Assembly: GCA_009781755.1 (NCBI GenBank)
Contig: WQVD01000009.1
Location: forward strand, 1 to 64,000
Length of the DNA: 64,000 bases
DNA from: Defluviitaleaceae bacterium
GTDB taxonomy: Bacteria; Bacillota; Clostridia; Lachnospirales; WQUN01
Direction: 5' to 3'
A program made the position numbers and the translations under genes. The notes under the pieces were generated by a model, which saw only the letters and a list, made by a program, of their open reading frames with translations, did not search any database and was not told where the DNA came from. Shown here in pieces: positions 42,576 to 51,475 of this stretch (within the stretch, counting starts at the first letter, position 1; each line of letters starts with the position of its first letter).

Positions 42576-43327
42576 GTCGGCACCTCATACACCAACAAAC
42601 CCGGCGTGTACAGCGGCAACGCCGCCAACCGCGCTCCATCCCGCGCGGCCACAAATCCGCCGCCAAAATATTCGTCACTTTCCCCGGTAGAAATATAATT
42701 TGCACCCAGCGTGATGCCCGCGTTAGCTTTTTTTATTTGTGCCGCATGTTCCGGCCATTCCACGTTATCCCATTCTGCCTGCGCGTCGGTAACGCCGCCG
42801 GCAAAGCACCGCGCATACGGAAACAGCAAAATATCCAACGCCGCGTCTGCCGCATGCTGCACCGCATCAAACAAATCCCCGCAAATCATGAAACCCACGT
42901 TGCCCCATGGGGTCATCGCCGTGCACAATTCCGTGCCGGTGCCATATTCGGCGGGGTTGGCGTTGGGCGCGCACCATCCGCGGGTTAGACGGCGTTGTTG
43001 CAGCACAATTTCCCCATCGCTGTTAACCAATATCGCACTGTCGTACAACGTACCCGCGCCATTTTCAATGAAGCCGAACGCCACGCCTATACCATGCCTT
43101 TTCGCGTCTTCGCAAATGCGTGAGATCAACGGATTTTTTAATTCCAGCGCATAAGGCAAATCCTTCGCATACACGTCATCAAAAACGAAACCCGTCAACA
43201 CCACTTCCGGTAATAGCAACAAATCTACGCCCGCGGCGGCGGCTTCACGCATACATGCCAACACGGCGTTCGTATTGGCTGCAATATTTCGCGCCTTGAC
43301 CTCGAACACAGCCACGCCTATTTTCAC
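42566..43327 (-). CDS. Carbon-nitrogen hydrolase (nitrilase superfamily) in the sel operon
   Basis: 253 residues. The nitrilase Glu (LLLLPEVVLTGF) and Cys (FMICGDLFD) are present. The segment that usually carries the catalytic Lys (YRKxHL) reads LQQRRLTRGW, so Lys seems replaced by Arg. The gene overlaps selA by 4 bp and selB by 10 bp, so all three are translated together. Possible roles are amide or omega-amide hydrolysis; none is evident for Sec synthesis. Confidence 0.85.
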   Translation of the reverse strand: MKIGVAVFEVKARNIAANTNAVLACMREAAAAGVDLLLLPEVVLTGFVFDDVYAKDLPYALELKNPLISRICEDAKRHGIGVAFGFIENGAGTLYDSAILVNSDGEIVLQQRRLTRGWCAPNANPAEYGTGTELCTAMTPWGNVGFMICGDLFDAVQHAADAALDILLFPYARCFAGGVTDAQAEWDNVEWPEHAAQIKKANAGITLGANYISTGESDEYFGGGFVAARDGARLAALPLYTPGLLVYEVPTCK

Positions 43328-44961
43328 AACAAATACCCCCCATCGATTGCGGCGCAGGTCAATTGGCTTGGATTAACCCCACATAACTGCGCATACCGCG
43401 TTGCGATGATGGCAAAATCCGCCGCGTCCAGCGTGCGCACATCCAGCAAATATTCATCCCGCGCAATGCGTCCGATAATCGGCGGTGATCCGCTGCGGAA
43501 GAACCGCTCGATTTCCGCCGCGCTTTTTTCCGCATGGGAAATAGCCACCGCATACGACGGCAAATCCTCGCCCGGCATGGCACCGCCGCCTGTTTGCGAG
43601 GAAACGGAGCGGATGGTTACGGGCGCGGGGGAAGGTTCCAACGTCGCTTGTGCGGAAGATAATGCTGCGCATTCTATTCCGCGAATCGCTCCTTTTGGAA
43701 CTTCCCCCGCGCCCTCGGCATCCGTGCCGCGTAGTAGTAGATCTACTAGGTGTGCCGCTTTGTCATGCAGTTCCGGTTGCGATGCGGTCATCATTTGTAG
43801 TGTGGGTATGCGCTGGCGCGCTTTGTCTGCGTCTAGATATAACCGAAGCGTTGCTTCCAGTGCGGCTAGGCTTAGTTTGTCGATGCGGAGCGCACGCGCT
43901 AGGGGGTGCTTTTTCATTTTGGCGATTAGGTCTGCGCGACCTACCAGGATGCCTGCTTGGGGGCCGCCCAGTAGCTTGTCTCCGCTGAAGGTTACGATGT
44001 CGGCGCCGTTGCAGATGCTGTTGGCTACGGTGGTGTCGTCATGATTGTTTTGCGATTGTTGCACTTCGTTTTTCAGTTGGCACCAAATTGGAGCCAACTG
44101 TCCGCTTCCCAAATCTTCGATTAACGGCACGCCGTGTGCCCGCGCCAACGCTGCCAAGTCCGCTAGCGCAGGCCGCGATACGAAACCCGTCATTTTGAAA
44201 TTGCTGGCGTGCACGCGCAAAATCGCGCCGCTCACACATTCGCAAGCGGATGCGCTTGAATGAATCGCGCCGGCGAAATCATCCTCCACTTCCGGTAATT
44301 CGGCAACGACATTTCGCGTCTCCAACGCCGCTTCATAATCGCGCAAATGTGTCTTATTGGTCGTTCCCACTTCCACCAAACGGCAGCCCGATTGCTCGCA
44401 TACATCGGGGATGCGGAAGCTGCCGCCGATTTCCACCAGCTCCCCGCGCGAGGTGATTACACCGCGCCCACCCGCAACCGCGGCCAAAGCCAGCATCACC
44501 GCTGCCGCGTTATTGTTCACAACCATGGCGGCCTCCGCCCCCGTCAACCGCACCAGCAAATCCTCTACGAATACAAAACGCGACCCCCGCACGCCCGCTT
44601 CGAGGTCATATTCCAAGTTGGAATACCCCCGCGCGGCTTCGTTGATGGCATCCAATGCCTCTTGTGCCAGCGGCGCGCGCCCCAAGTTGGTGTGCAACAC
44701 CACGCCCGTGCCGTTGATGACCCGCCGCAAGCCGCTTTGACCGTCACGTGCCAGCCGCGCCAACACTTGCGCCGCCAATTCGTCCAACGCAGGCACCGCC
44801 GTCACCGCCCCGGAAAGTATCGCTCCGCGCAAGTCCGCCAACACCCCACGCACCGCTTCAACCAACAAAAAATGCCCACCCACCCCACGCAACACAGGGT
44901 TTGCAAGCATTTCATCCACACCGGGAATCGCCCGTAATAATCCGTTCATGTTTTGCCCCAT
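43324..44961 (-). CDS. selA: L-seryl-tRNA(Sec) selenium transferase
   Basis: 545 residues, longer than the usual 460 or so. The PLP-binding Lys is in TFSGDKLLGGPQAG, and INGTGVVLHTNLGRAPL and the N-terminal tRNA-binding region are intact. Extra length lies in a polar insertion before the PLP site (LKNEVQQSQNNHDDTT) and in a segment around residues 405-465. It converts Ser-tRNA(Sec) to Sec-tRNA(Sec) with selenophosphate. ATG 44949 is an alternative start. Confidence 0.95.
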   Translation of the reverse strand: MGQNMNGLLRAIPGVDEMLANPVLRGVGGHFLLVEAVRGVLADLRGAILSGAVTAVPALDELAAQVLARLARDGQSGLRRVINGTGVVLHTNLGRAPLAQEALDAINEAARGYSNLEYDLEAGVRGSRFVFVEDLLVRLTGAEAAMVVNNNAAAVMLALAAVAGGRGVITSRGELVEIGGSFRIPDVCEQSGCRLVEVGTTNKTHLRDYEAALETRNVVAELPEVEDDFAGAIHSSASACECVSGAILRVHASNFKMTGFVSRPALADLAALARAHGVPLIEDLGSGQLAPIWCQLKNEVQQSQNNHDDTTVANSICNGADIVTFSGDKLLGGPQAGILVGRADLIAKMKKHPLARALRIDKLSLAALEATLRLYLDADKARQRIPTLQMMTASQPELHDKAAHLVDLLLRGTDAEGAGEVPKGAIRGIECAALSSAQATLEPSPAPVTIRSVSSQTGGGAMPGEDLPSYAVAISHAEKSAAEIERFFRSGSPPIIGRIARDEYLLDVRTLDAADFAIIATRYAQLCGVNPSQLTCAAIDGGYLL

Positions 44962-44973
44962 TTCCGTAATCGT

Positions 44974-45939
44974 TTATGCCAACGATGCAACAAAGCCAAT
45001 AAAATAATCTTCAAAAGACTGCGTCCGCAATTTTTCACTTTCGCACAAGTATTTATAAAAATGCGGCGAAACCACATGCGACCCGCCGTCATGATTTTTG
45101 AAATATGCATACGGTTCAATGGCTGCACCCAGTTTAACCGCCAGATAAATCCCCAAGGCCTCGACGATGTTTTCTTCAATAAAGCCCTTCATCGTGTTGT
45201 AGCCCGAATTGGGTGATTGGCCATCAAAGGCTTCTTTTACCCACGGTTTGTTAAACAACGTCTGCACTGCGTCTTGCACTATTTCATATTTGTACGGCGG
45301 ATGAAACAACTCATGCGTGGCATTGGACAAAATAATATCCAATGAATACCGAATGTCCGTAATCAGATTATTGCCACATAATTTTATCCCCAGCGGGTCT
45401 GTAAACGCACAAAGGTATATGGTGCAATCGGCGTTATCTATATCACCGAAAGGCTGTAACACTTCATCCATATCAAAATCCGTTAACCGACTCTCAATTT
45501 CAACACACTTCTGTTGAATCTTAGGCAGCCAACGTTCTTGCCAATACGCCCGAAACCCATTTTCCTCAAGCTCAATAATAAGCGGAATGTAAATGTCTTT
45601 GAACCGCGAGAATTGCTCATCAAACGCATCCTTACTGAAGGTATATTGCGTTCGGTTCATAGACGCTTCCATTTCGTTAAAACTACCCAACATTTCCACA
45701 AGATTTCGGGTGTTAAAATCAACCAACGAAGACACAAAAAGCGTGACGGTGGGCGAAAGCATCGCATTACCTTGCTCGTCCACCAATGCACGCATTTTAT
45801 CTTTAATTTCATCACTCAACCGCGGATACCATGCATCAAAAACTTCTTGATGGTTTTCGGTATAAAAATCGTCTGCCGTAAAAATATTAAGCAAACAAAG
45901 CACATCCAAGTTATAACTAATGCCTATCAGCAATTTCAT
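44974..45939 (-). CDS. Putative zincin-type metalloprotein of unknown family
   Basis: 321 residues, family not recognised. ATHELFHPPYKYE contains HExxH, and EENIVEALGIYLA about 45-50 residues later could supply the third zinc ligand, the gluzincin pattern. No signal peptide is evident, so it is probably cytosolic. It starts on the last base of the MazG-like stop (TAATG) and ends 12 bp before selA, so the three genes could share a transcript. Protease activity is inferred from the motif only. Confidence 0.6.
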   Translation of the reverse strand: MKLLIGISYNLDVLCLLNIFTADDFYTENHQEVFDAWYPRLSDEIKDKMRALVDEQGNAMLSPTVTLFVSSLVDFNTRNLVEMLGSFNEMEASMNRTQYTFSKDAFDEQFSRFKDIYIPLIIELEENGFRAYWQERWLPKIQQKCVEIESRLTDFDMDEVLQPFGDIDNADCTIYLCAFTDPLGIKLCGNNLITDIRYSLDIILSNATHELFHPPYKYEIVQDAVQTLFNKPWVKEAFDGQSPNSGYNTMKGFIEENIVEALGIYLAVKLGAAIEPYAYFKNHDGGSHVVSPHFYKYLCESEKLRTQSFEDYFIGFVASLA

Positions 45940-46232
45940 TACACCAACACCCCCCGCGCCTGCGCATATGCCATATATTTCGTCACTTTATCTTTTTTCG
46001 CCTGCGCTCGATCCCGCGATTCCAACATAGGAATGATTCCATCCTCCCGCAGCATTTCGACAATGGCCAGCAAGTCTATGTACTCCTGCGCGATCTCATC
46101 GGCGTTAGTGGTGCCGGGTATGTCGGGATGGTGGTCATCCAACCCAAAACGCAACGCCTTGGCCGCCGCTTTTTGTATTTCCGCGCATTCTTCGATTAAG
46201 CAAGTTAAGAGGTGTTCTGTTTTTGTCATCAT
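45939..46232 (-). CDS. MazG-like nucleotide pyrophosphohydrolase domain protein
   Basis: 97 residues from the ATG pair at 46232/46229, which follow GGGGG; the longer frame to 46268 lacks a site. LLTCLIEECAEIQKAAAKAL has the EExxE metal-binding helix and EIAQEYIDLLAIVEML the second acidic helix of all-alpha NTP pyrophosphatases. Similar small proteins are often encoded by phages. Likely cleans or clears nucleotides. Coupled to the zincin-like gene. Confidence 0.7.
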   Translation of the reverse strand: MMTKTEHLLTCLIEECAEIQKAAAKALRFGLDDHHPDIPGTTNADEIAQEYIDLLAIVEMLREDGIIPMLESRDRAQAKKDKVTKYMAYAQARGVLV

Positions 46233-46294
46233 CAACGCCCCCGATTTTTTCACACATGTTAGCAACATTCCATGCCATCTGCATAACTAAAAAA

Positions 46295-46322
46295 ATAGTC
46301 GAGCCGATATCGGCTCGACTAT
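46295..46322 (-). terminator. Terminator of the AraC-family gene
   Basis: A perfect 28-bp palindrome (ATAGTCGAGCCGAT and its complement) followed on the minus strand by seven T residues, 25 bp after the AraC stop codon. Confidence 0.85.
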
Positions 46323-46347
46323 ATCATATCATTTGTTCAACACACAA

Positions 46348-47265
46348 TTACTGCGCGATTTTTTTCACCGGGCGCAGCACCTCGTACCCCAACACCTCGG
46401 GGAAGTGGCGTTGATAGCACGGACACGCTTCTTCGTTCCATGCGTAGCCGCCGGGTATCCACCACTTGCTTGACTCGCCGGGTTGATAATTCCATGCCAA
46501 CTTTTCTACTTTGTTCATGACCTCGCCATTGTCGGCCAAGAAATCAAACGGTGGATGAAAGAAAACAAGGTAATTCGAAGCCGGGATTTCGCGCATTTCG
46601 AAACCCGCGGGCACTTCACCCGCGTAATCCAACGGCACGCCAAAGCCGTAAAAATAACCTTTTTGATCATTTTCATAAAACCAGCCCGCTTGATGGCAAC
46701 CGACACTTTCCAATGCTACGTGACGCATGCTGTCGATGACCCCACACACCGCATCGCAATCATGATAATTCCAAAACTCACCGTAATTCTTTGCTCGCGC
46801 ATCCCAAATACCGATGTATTTGTGCGCGGGGATGTGCTCGAACCGCACGTTGGCTTCCTTTACACTGCTCATGTCCATACCTCCAAATAAATTTTTGTCG
46901 GGAAAGAGGACGGCCTGCTTGATGGCAAGTTTGATGGGCCCGGGTTGCGTCCGATAAGCATGTGGTGTACGGCCAAATGCCTTCACAAAAGCCCTCGTCA
47001 GGGCCTCTTGGGACGAGAAACCATACCGCAGCGCAATATCAATAATCCGCGCGTCGGTATCGCGCAGCGCCAACGCAATATAAGTCAACCTGCGCCCGGC
47101 CAAATAACGCTTCAACGTCATCCCGCACATCTTGTGGAACAGCATCGAACAATAATAAGGCGAATACCCCACCGCCGCCGACATCGCCAACAACGTCGGG
47201 TTGTCTTCGATATTATCCTCGATCCAATCCAACATCTCCTGCACAGAAAAATGCCATTGATTCAT
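46348..47265 (-). CDS. AraC-family regulator with effector-binding domain
   Basis: 305 residues. Two helix-turn-helix motifs lie at 1-105 (LLAMSAAVGYSPYYCSMLFH, IIDIALRYGFSSQEALTRAF, ending FGRTPHAYR). The C-terminal 180 residues resemble GyrI-like effector domains (FEHIPAHKYIGIWDARAKNY). AAAGGAGGG precedes the start. It is alone with its own terminator; target genes are not evident. Confidence 0.9.
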   Translation of the reverse strand: MNQWHFSVQEMLDWIEDNIEDNPTLLAMSAAVGYSPYYCSMLFHKMCGMTLKRYLAGRRLTYIALALRDTDARIIDIALRYGFSSQEALTRAFVKAFGRTPHAYRTQPGPIKLAIKQAVLFPDKNLFGGMDMSSVKEANVRFEHIPAHKYIGIWDARAKNYGEFWNYHDCDAVCGVIDSMRHVALESVGCHQAGWFYENDQKGYFYGFGVPLDYAGEVPAGFEMREIPASNYLVFFHPPFDFLADNGEVMNKVEKLAWNYQPGESSKWWIPGGYAWNEEACPCYQRHFPEVLGYEVLRPVKKIAQ

Positions 47266-47392
47266 TCCGTCTCCCTCCTTTCAAATAAATCATACCAAAG
47301 CACCGCGCACCTCGGCTTGATATATCTTGCGCAATTTACACCCTATCAACCCCAAAACAAAATCGGCTGCGTTGGAAAACGGATATAAAAAA

Positions 47393-47413
47393 GCGTGCCG
47401 TTTATAGGCACGC
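47393..47413 (-). terminator. Terminator of the GNAT gene
   Basis: GCGTGCC pairs with GGCACGC; on the minus strand six T residues follow (47392-47387). It lies about 30 bp after the GNAT stop codon. Confidence 0.85.
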
Positions 47414-47440
47414 ATTTTATCGTTGATCCAATTATTATAC

Positions 47441-47989
47441 TTACTTGGTTGCACAAGAATACACACGGCTTTTTTCGCCGTCCACGCCATACGCGTCGGT
47501 CGTGTATACCCAGCCATACTTTTCATAATAATCCTCGTGGTCGGTGAAGAGGTACAGCGTACCAAATCCCAACTTCGCGGCTTCCTCCACACCGTGCGCC
47601 AACAACCGCGCACCCAAAGCTTGACCGCGCTCGTTTTCATTCACATACAACGCCGCCAACCACGGCCAGATATCGTGGCGGCTGTTAAAGTCATTCACAA
47701 TCAGCCCATAACTACCAATAATACGCTCGCCACGCAACATCACATACCAACGCGGCAATGGACTAGCCGTGGTCAAACTGTGCTTGATGCTATCTTCATA
47801 AATCACGCGCGGCACACCCCAGCACGCCGCAAAATAATCCGCAGCAGCTTCCAAATACTCCGGATGATCGCGCAGAGCAATGATCTTAATTTCGCGCTTG
47901 CAATAGCCATTGCCGTCATGGTTGGCCATGCAAGCATCGCAATCACCATGCCGCGCACATTCAACATTTGGACAAATACATGAATTCAT
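47441..47989 (-). CDS. GNAT N-acetyltransferase with N-terminal Cys-rich domain
   Basis: 182 residues. The first 30 residues hold six Cys and two or three His (CICPNVECARHGDCDACMAN), like small DUF6485-type zinc-binding proteins. A GNAT domain follows (LAALYVNENERGQALGARLL is the acetyl-CoA loop, DYYEKYGWV the C-terminal motif). GAGGAG precedes the start, so the Cys-rich part is translated in the same protein. Substrate unknown. Confidence 0.85.
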   Translation of the reverse strand: MNSCICPNVECARHGDCDACMANHDGNGYCKREIKIIALRDHPEYLEAAADYFAACWGVPRVIYEDSIKHSLTTASPLPRWYVMLRGERIIGSYGLIVNDFNSRHDIWPWLAALYVNENERGQALGARLLAHGVEEAAKLGFGTLYLFTDHEDYYEKYGWVYTTDAYGVDGEKSRVYSCATK

Positions 47990-48095
47990 GCTTAAAACTC
48001 CTCACGTATCAAAAATTATTATACAATTGTAACATACGCACGCGCCTACATTAACGCGATTTAAAATAAACATTAATTATAATTAAGAAGGAGTA

Positions 48096-48117
48096 ACGCC
48101 CAGGGTTTTAATCTTTT
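48096..48117 (-). repeat. 3'-end dispersed repeat, truncated copy G
   Basis: Only about 22 bp remain (AAAAGATTAAAACCCTGGGCGT on the minus strand), starting 7 bp after the GH27 stop codon. Position and orientation match the other copies. Confidence 0.6.
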
Positions 48118-48124
48118 ATGCCAT

Positions 48125-49333
48125 TTATTTAACCACCCGTTCCAATATAACCCCGTGCGGCGGTATCCCCTCCACCGGTACTTCTCCAATATTAAACCGT
48201 GCCACATAATCTGCGCTTACACCCTCCGCACGCCAAATGACAACATCCTTGTTCCCCGATCCCTCCGGCCATGATTTGCGGATTTCGCGGTGCATTTCTA
48301 CCAACAGCGGGTCGGTCAGCAATGCCAACGTCCAGTCATCATTGTCGCGCAATTCACCACCAAAGAACATCGGCGAGCGGAAAATCGTCCACAGCACCAT
48401 CATGGTGCGTTGCTCGTCACGGGTGAAGCGCGTTTGCCGGTTGTTGGCACCGAGCGGCTCCCACGGATGCGGCCAATTGCCATCTACCGAGCGGATGCCA
48501 ATGTGCCCCAGCGGCAGCATGTCGCAATCCGGCCAGCCATGGTCGCCTACTAGCGGCCACCACTTTGCGCAGCGTTCAAACATGCCCTTCAGGTAATGCC
48601 ACTTATCCCAATAATCATCGGTCATGCGCCACATGTTGGCGTTTTGCTTGAGCGCGGCGGCGTGCTCCAACGGCGCCGGCCCGGGAGAAAGGCTCAACAC
48701 CATATCGCGCCCGCAACGGTCAATGGCCAAACGCAGCATCTCAATTTCCTCGCGGAAGAAGGGATATAAGCGTGATGTGGCAATATCGTCCACCTTCACA
48801 AAATCCACCCCCCACGACGCATACAGCGCAAAGAGTGAGTCATAATAAGCCTGCGCACCGTCAGCGGCAGGATTCACCCCATACATATCCGAATTCCAAG
48901 GACAAATATTATTGGCCGCGATATCCCGTGCGGTGCGGTTTGTGCCCAAGATAGGCGTGTTCGCATGCACCGCCTGCCGCGGAATGCCCCGCATCATATG
49001 AATGCCAAACTTGAGCCCCATCGCATGGATCTTCTCCCCCAGCGGCGCAAAGCCCTTACCCCCCGCCGCCGAGGGGAATCGGTTAACCGCAGGCATCAAC
49101 CGCGCATGCCCATCCATCTCCAACGGCGCAAACGCGTTGTAAATCGATGACCGCGCAGTAGGCTCATACCATTGGATGTCCACAACCACATACTCCCACC
49201 CATGCGGCAGTAAGTGCTTGGCCATGTACTCCGCATTGCCCAGCACCTCGTCCTCGGTCACGGATGCGCCGTAGCAATCCCAACTATTCCACCCCTTGGG
49301 CGGCAAATGCGCAACATTCTTTAATCGGCTCAC
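48125..49333 (-). CDS. GH27-like glycosidase (putative alpha-galactosidase)
   Basis: 402 residues from the GTG at 49333, chosen because AGGAG lies eight bases upstream and the protein then starts just before PPKGWNSWDCYG, the usual GH27 start. GVDFVKVDD gives the probable nucleophile Asp, and WRMTDDYWDKW the acid/base region. MFFGGELRDND resembles the GH27 end of the barrel. No signal peptide, so intracellular. Some relatives act on other alpha-galactoside-like sugars. Confidence 0.85.
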   Translation of the reverse strand: MSRLKNVAHLPPKGWNSWDCYGASVTEDEVLGNAEYMAKHLLPHGWEYVVVDIQWYEPTARSSIYNAFAPLEMDGHARLMPAVNRFPSAAGGKGFAPLGEKIHAMGLKFGIHMMRGIPRQAVHANTPILGTNRTARDIAANNICPWNSDMYGVNPAADGAQAYYDSLFALYASWGVDFVKVDDIATSRLYPFFREEIEMLRLAIDRCGRDMVLSLSPGPAPLEHAAALKQNANMWRMTDDYWDKWHYLKGMFERCAKWWPLVGDHGWPDCDMLPLGHIGIRSVDGNWPHPWEPLGANNRQTRFTRDEQRTMMVLWTIFRSPMFFGGELRDNDDWTLALLTDPLLVEMHREIRKSWPEGSGNKDVVIWRAEGVSADYVARFNIGEVPVEGIPPHGVILERVVK

Positions 49334-49369
49334 TTTCGCCACTCCTCTCTTTATATGTTCACAATAAAA

Positions 49370-49413
49370 AACCCGCGCAGCATGGGGCACCTTGCCCCAA
49401 TTGTTACGCGGGT
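49370..49413 (-). terminator. Terminator of mgsA
   Basis: AACCCGCG pairs with CGCGGGTT around an inner GGGGCAAGGTGCCCC hairpin; six T residues follow on the minus strand. Confidence 0.85.
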
Positions 49414-49451
49414 TAATTATAATCAATTTTAAGTCGCCATGGGTTAAAAAA

Positions 49452-49847
49452 CTATCGCATGTTATGCCGCCAGTCCAAATCGCCCCGATCCAGCGCCAAA
49501 AGTAATGCCTCCGCCGTAGCCAAATTGCTGGCCATCGGAATATTATGCACATCACACAACCGCAACAACGAGCCAATGTCCGGCTCATAATGCTTGGGCG
49601 TCTGCGGATCACGCAGAAAAATCACTAAATCCAAATCATTGAGCGCAGCCTGCGCACTCATCTGATGCTCGCCGCCCAAATGCCCCGCCAAATACTTGCT
49701 AACCGGCAAGCTGGTAGCATCCTCCACCATCTTGCCCGTAGTACCCGTGGCATAAAGCTGATGCTTAATCAAAATATGCCGATAAGCCACACAAAGATTC
49801 TCCATCAACTTCTTCTTATTATCATGCGCGATCAATGCAATGTTCAT
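49452..49847 (-). CDS. mgsA: Methylglyoxal synthase
   Basis: 131 residues. It converts dihydroxyacetone phosphate to methylglyoxal and phosphate. IALIAHDNKK, ATGTTGKM and LSGPxGGDxQ-like AGHLGGEHQMSAQ are in order, and VIFLRDP with the catalytic Asp is present. It often ends mre/min/rodA operons in Clostridia, as here, but a repeat and 150 bp lie between rodA and mgsA. Confidence 0.95.
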   Translation of the reverse strand: MNIALIAHDNKKKLMENLCVAYRHILIKHQLYATGTTGKMVEDATSLPVSKYLAGHLGGEHQMSAQAALNDLDLVIFLRDPQTPKHYEPDIGSLLRLCDVHNIPMASNLATAEALLLALDRGDLDWRHNMR

Positions 49848-49900
49848 AACGAAACGCCTCCATCTAAATCCGCACTATTTACAAATCCATATTAATTTCA

Positions 49901-49996
49901 TGGGGGTCGAGGGGCGTGTCCCTCGCGGGTCTGGGCAGCGCCCAGTATCTTAATCTCTTGACCTTATTCTTTTGACTTTAATCTTTAACCGCGACC
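49901..49996 (-). repeat. 3'-end dispersed repeat, copy D (after rodA)
   Basis: On the minus strand, 2 bp after the rodA stop: AAGGTCGCGGTTAAAGATTA, further GTCAAAAG/GGTCAAGAG units, TACTGGGCGCTGCCCA, GACCCGCGAGGG, ACACG, CCCCTCGACCCCC. Confidence 0.85.
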
Positions 49997-49997
49997 T

Positions 49998-51167
49998 TTA
50001 GCCACTGCCGCCAAACATCCCCTTCTTCCGCGGCAGCGCAATATTCAACACCAGCCCCATGGCAATCATATGCCCCCAAATCATCGACCCACCCGACGAT
50101 ATAAACGGCAATGGCATGCCGGTAACAGGCAACAACCCCGTGCCCACGCCCACATGCACAAACGTCTCAAACATTAACATCCCCGCCGTGCCCGCGGCAA
50201 TGAGCCGCCCGGTTCTATCTTCGGCACGCAAGGCAATCAATATACACTTGACGATAACAACAACCAGCACGCCCAGCAATACCGCCGCACCCACAAATCC
50301 AAACTGCGCGGCAATGATCGAAAAGATGAAATCATTATGCCCCAACGCCACGTGTGGATGCTGCATAAACCCATGCCCGGTCAACCCCGCCGTGCCAATG
50401 GCATACAGCGAACCCTCCAACTGCCACAAATCATCCGGATGTGCAGCGTAAGGATCCAATGCCGTGCGGATGCGAAGCAACTGATAAGGTTGCAAAATAC
50501 GATGCATAAACAAAGGCGCAGTACGTTGCAAATCAAACCAAATGGCCAACCCAATCGGCACCGCCGCCCCCACGCCAATGATGATCGTGCGGTAATATAA
50601 CCCCCCCACAAAAATAATCACCAGCGATATCACCGTAATAACCAGCGTGGCAGAAAGCGCATTTTGCTGCATAACCAAAAATAATGGCAACGCCACAGCA
50701 GCACCAATCACAGCCAGCCAGCCAATAAAATTAAACCGCTCTTGCTTCACGTCTAATAATTTCGCCAAAAAAATCATGATGAATATCTTGGCAAATTCCG
50801 ACGGTTGTATGCCCACGGAGCCGATGCCCGGCAAGTCAATGCGGAACCAACGCGCGGTACCCGTGCCGTCATCGCCCCCCACAATCAGCACCAGCACCAG
50901 CAAGATAATCATCAATGCATAAGTGTACAAATAAAATTTCGATATCCAACGGTAATCAACGCGCGATACAAACAACATCATGACCGTGCCCGTGGCCAAA
51001 AACATTAATTGGTTAATCCACAATCCGCCATCCCTGCGGGTCACAAACAAAGGCGTGTTCACCGCATGCGTGGCAGAATAAATCATCACAACGCCAAAGG
51101 CCGACAGTGCCAGCACCGCCAAAATTAATACATAATCAAGGGAACGAAAATATTCGCGCCAAGTCAT
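49998..51167 (-). CDS. rodA: SEDS peptidoglycan glycosyltransferase RodA
   Basis: 389 residues with about ten membrane segments. SEDS landmarks GIQPSEFAKIFIMIFLAKLL, GSLYAIGTAGLTGHGF, NDFIFSIIAAQFGFVG and PLPFISSGGSM are in order. It polymerises glycan strands of the lateral wall with PBP2 (encoded upstream in the same operon). It follows minE by 16 bp. Confidence 0.93.
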   Translation of the reverse strand: MTWREYFRSLDYVLILAVLALSAFGVVMIYSATHAVNTPLFVTRRDGGLWINQLMFLATGTVMMLFVSRVDYRWISKFYLYTYALMIILLVLVLIVGGDDGTGTARWFRIDLPGIGSVGIQPSEFAKIFIMIFLAKLLDVKQERFNFIGWLAVIGAAVALPLFLVMQQNALSATLVITVISLVIIFVGGLYYRTIIIGVGAAVPIGLAIWFDLQRTAPLFMHRILQPYQLLRIRTALDPYAAHPDDLWQLEGSLYAIGTAGLTGHGFMQHPHVALGHNDFIFSIIAAQFGFVGAAVLLGVLVVVIVKCILIALRAEDRTGRLIAAGTAGMLMFETFVHVGVGTGLLPVTGMPLPFISSGGSMIWGHMIAMGLVLNIALPRKKGMFGGSG

Positions 51168-51183
51168 TTAACGCACGTCACGG

Positions 51184-51468
51184 TCAATTTTGCTTGCGCA
51201 TATTTTTAATCGGGATATTGGCAAACAACACCGGCACGATTTCGTTCGTCTCCGATGTGGTTTGGCTGACTTGGATGTCCAACTCTTCTTCGTCAATGTC
51301 CATGTACTTGAGCAGCACTTTCATGATGTCATTTTTCATCATGTCCAACAAATCGGGTCGGCAATTGACGCGGTCATGCATGAGTACCAATTTCAAACGG
51401 TCACGGGCGATACTCGCAGGGGCGGGTTTGCGCCCGAATAAATTGCTTAACCATTCCATCATGCGCAC
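51184..51468 (-). CDS. minE: Cell division topological specificity factor MinE
   Basis: 94 residues. An N-terminal membrane-binding/anti-MinCD helix (MEWLSNLFGRK, SIARDRLKLVLMHDR) and the C-terminal dimer domain (DIQVSQTTSETNEIVPVLFA) are visible. It stimulates MinD ATPase. Presence of MinE means that Min oscillates instead of using DivIVA/MinJ alone. Confidence 0.93.
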   Translation of the reverse strand: MRMMEWLSNLFGRKPAPASIARDRLKLVLMHDRVNCRPDLLDMMKNDIMKVLLKYMDIDEEELDIQVSQTTSETNEIVPVLFANIPIKNMRKQN

Positions 51469-51475
51469 CTCCTCC

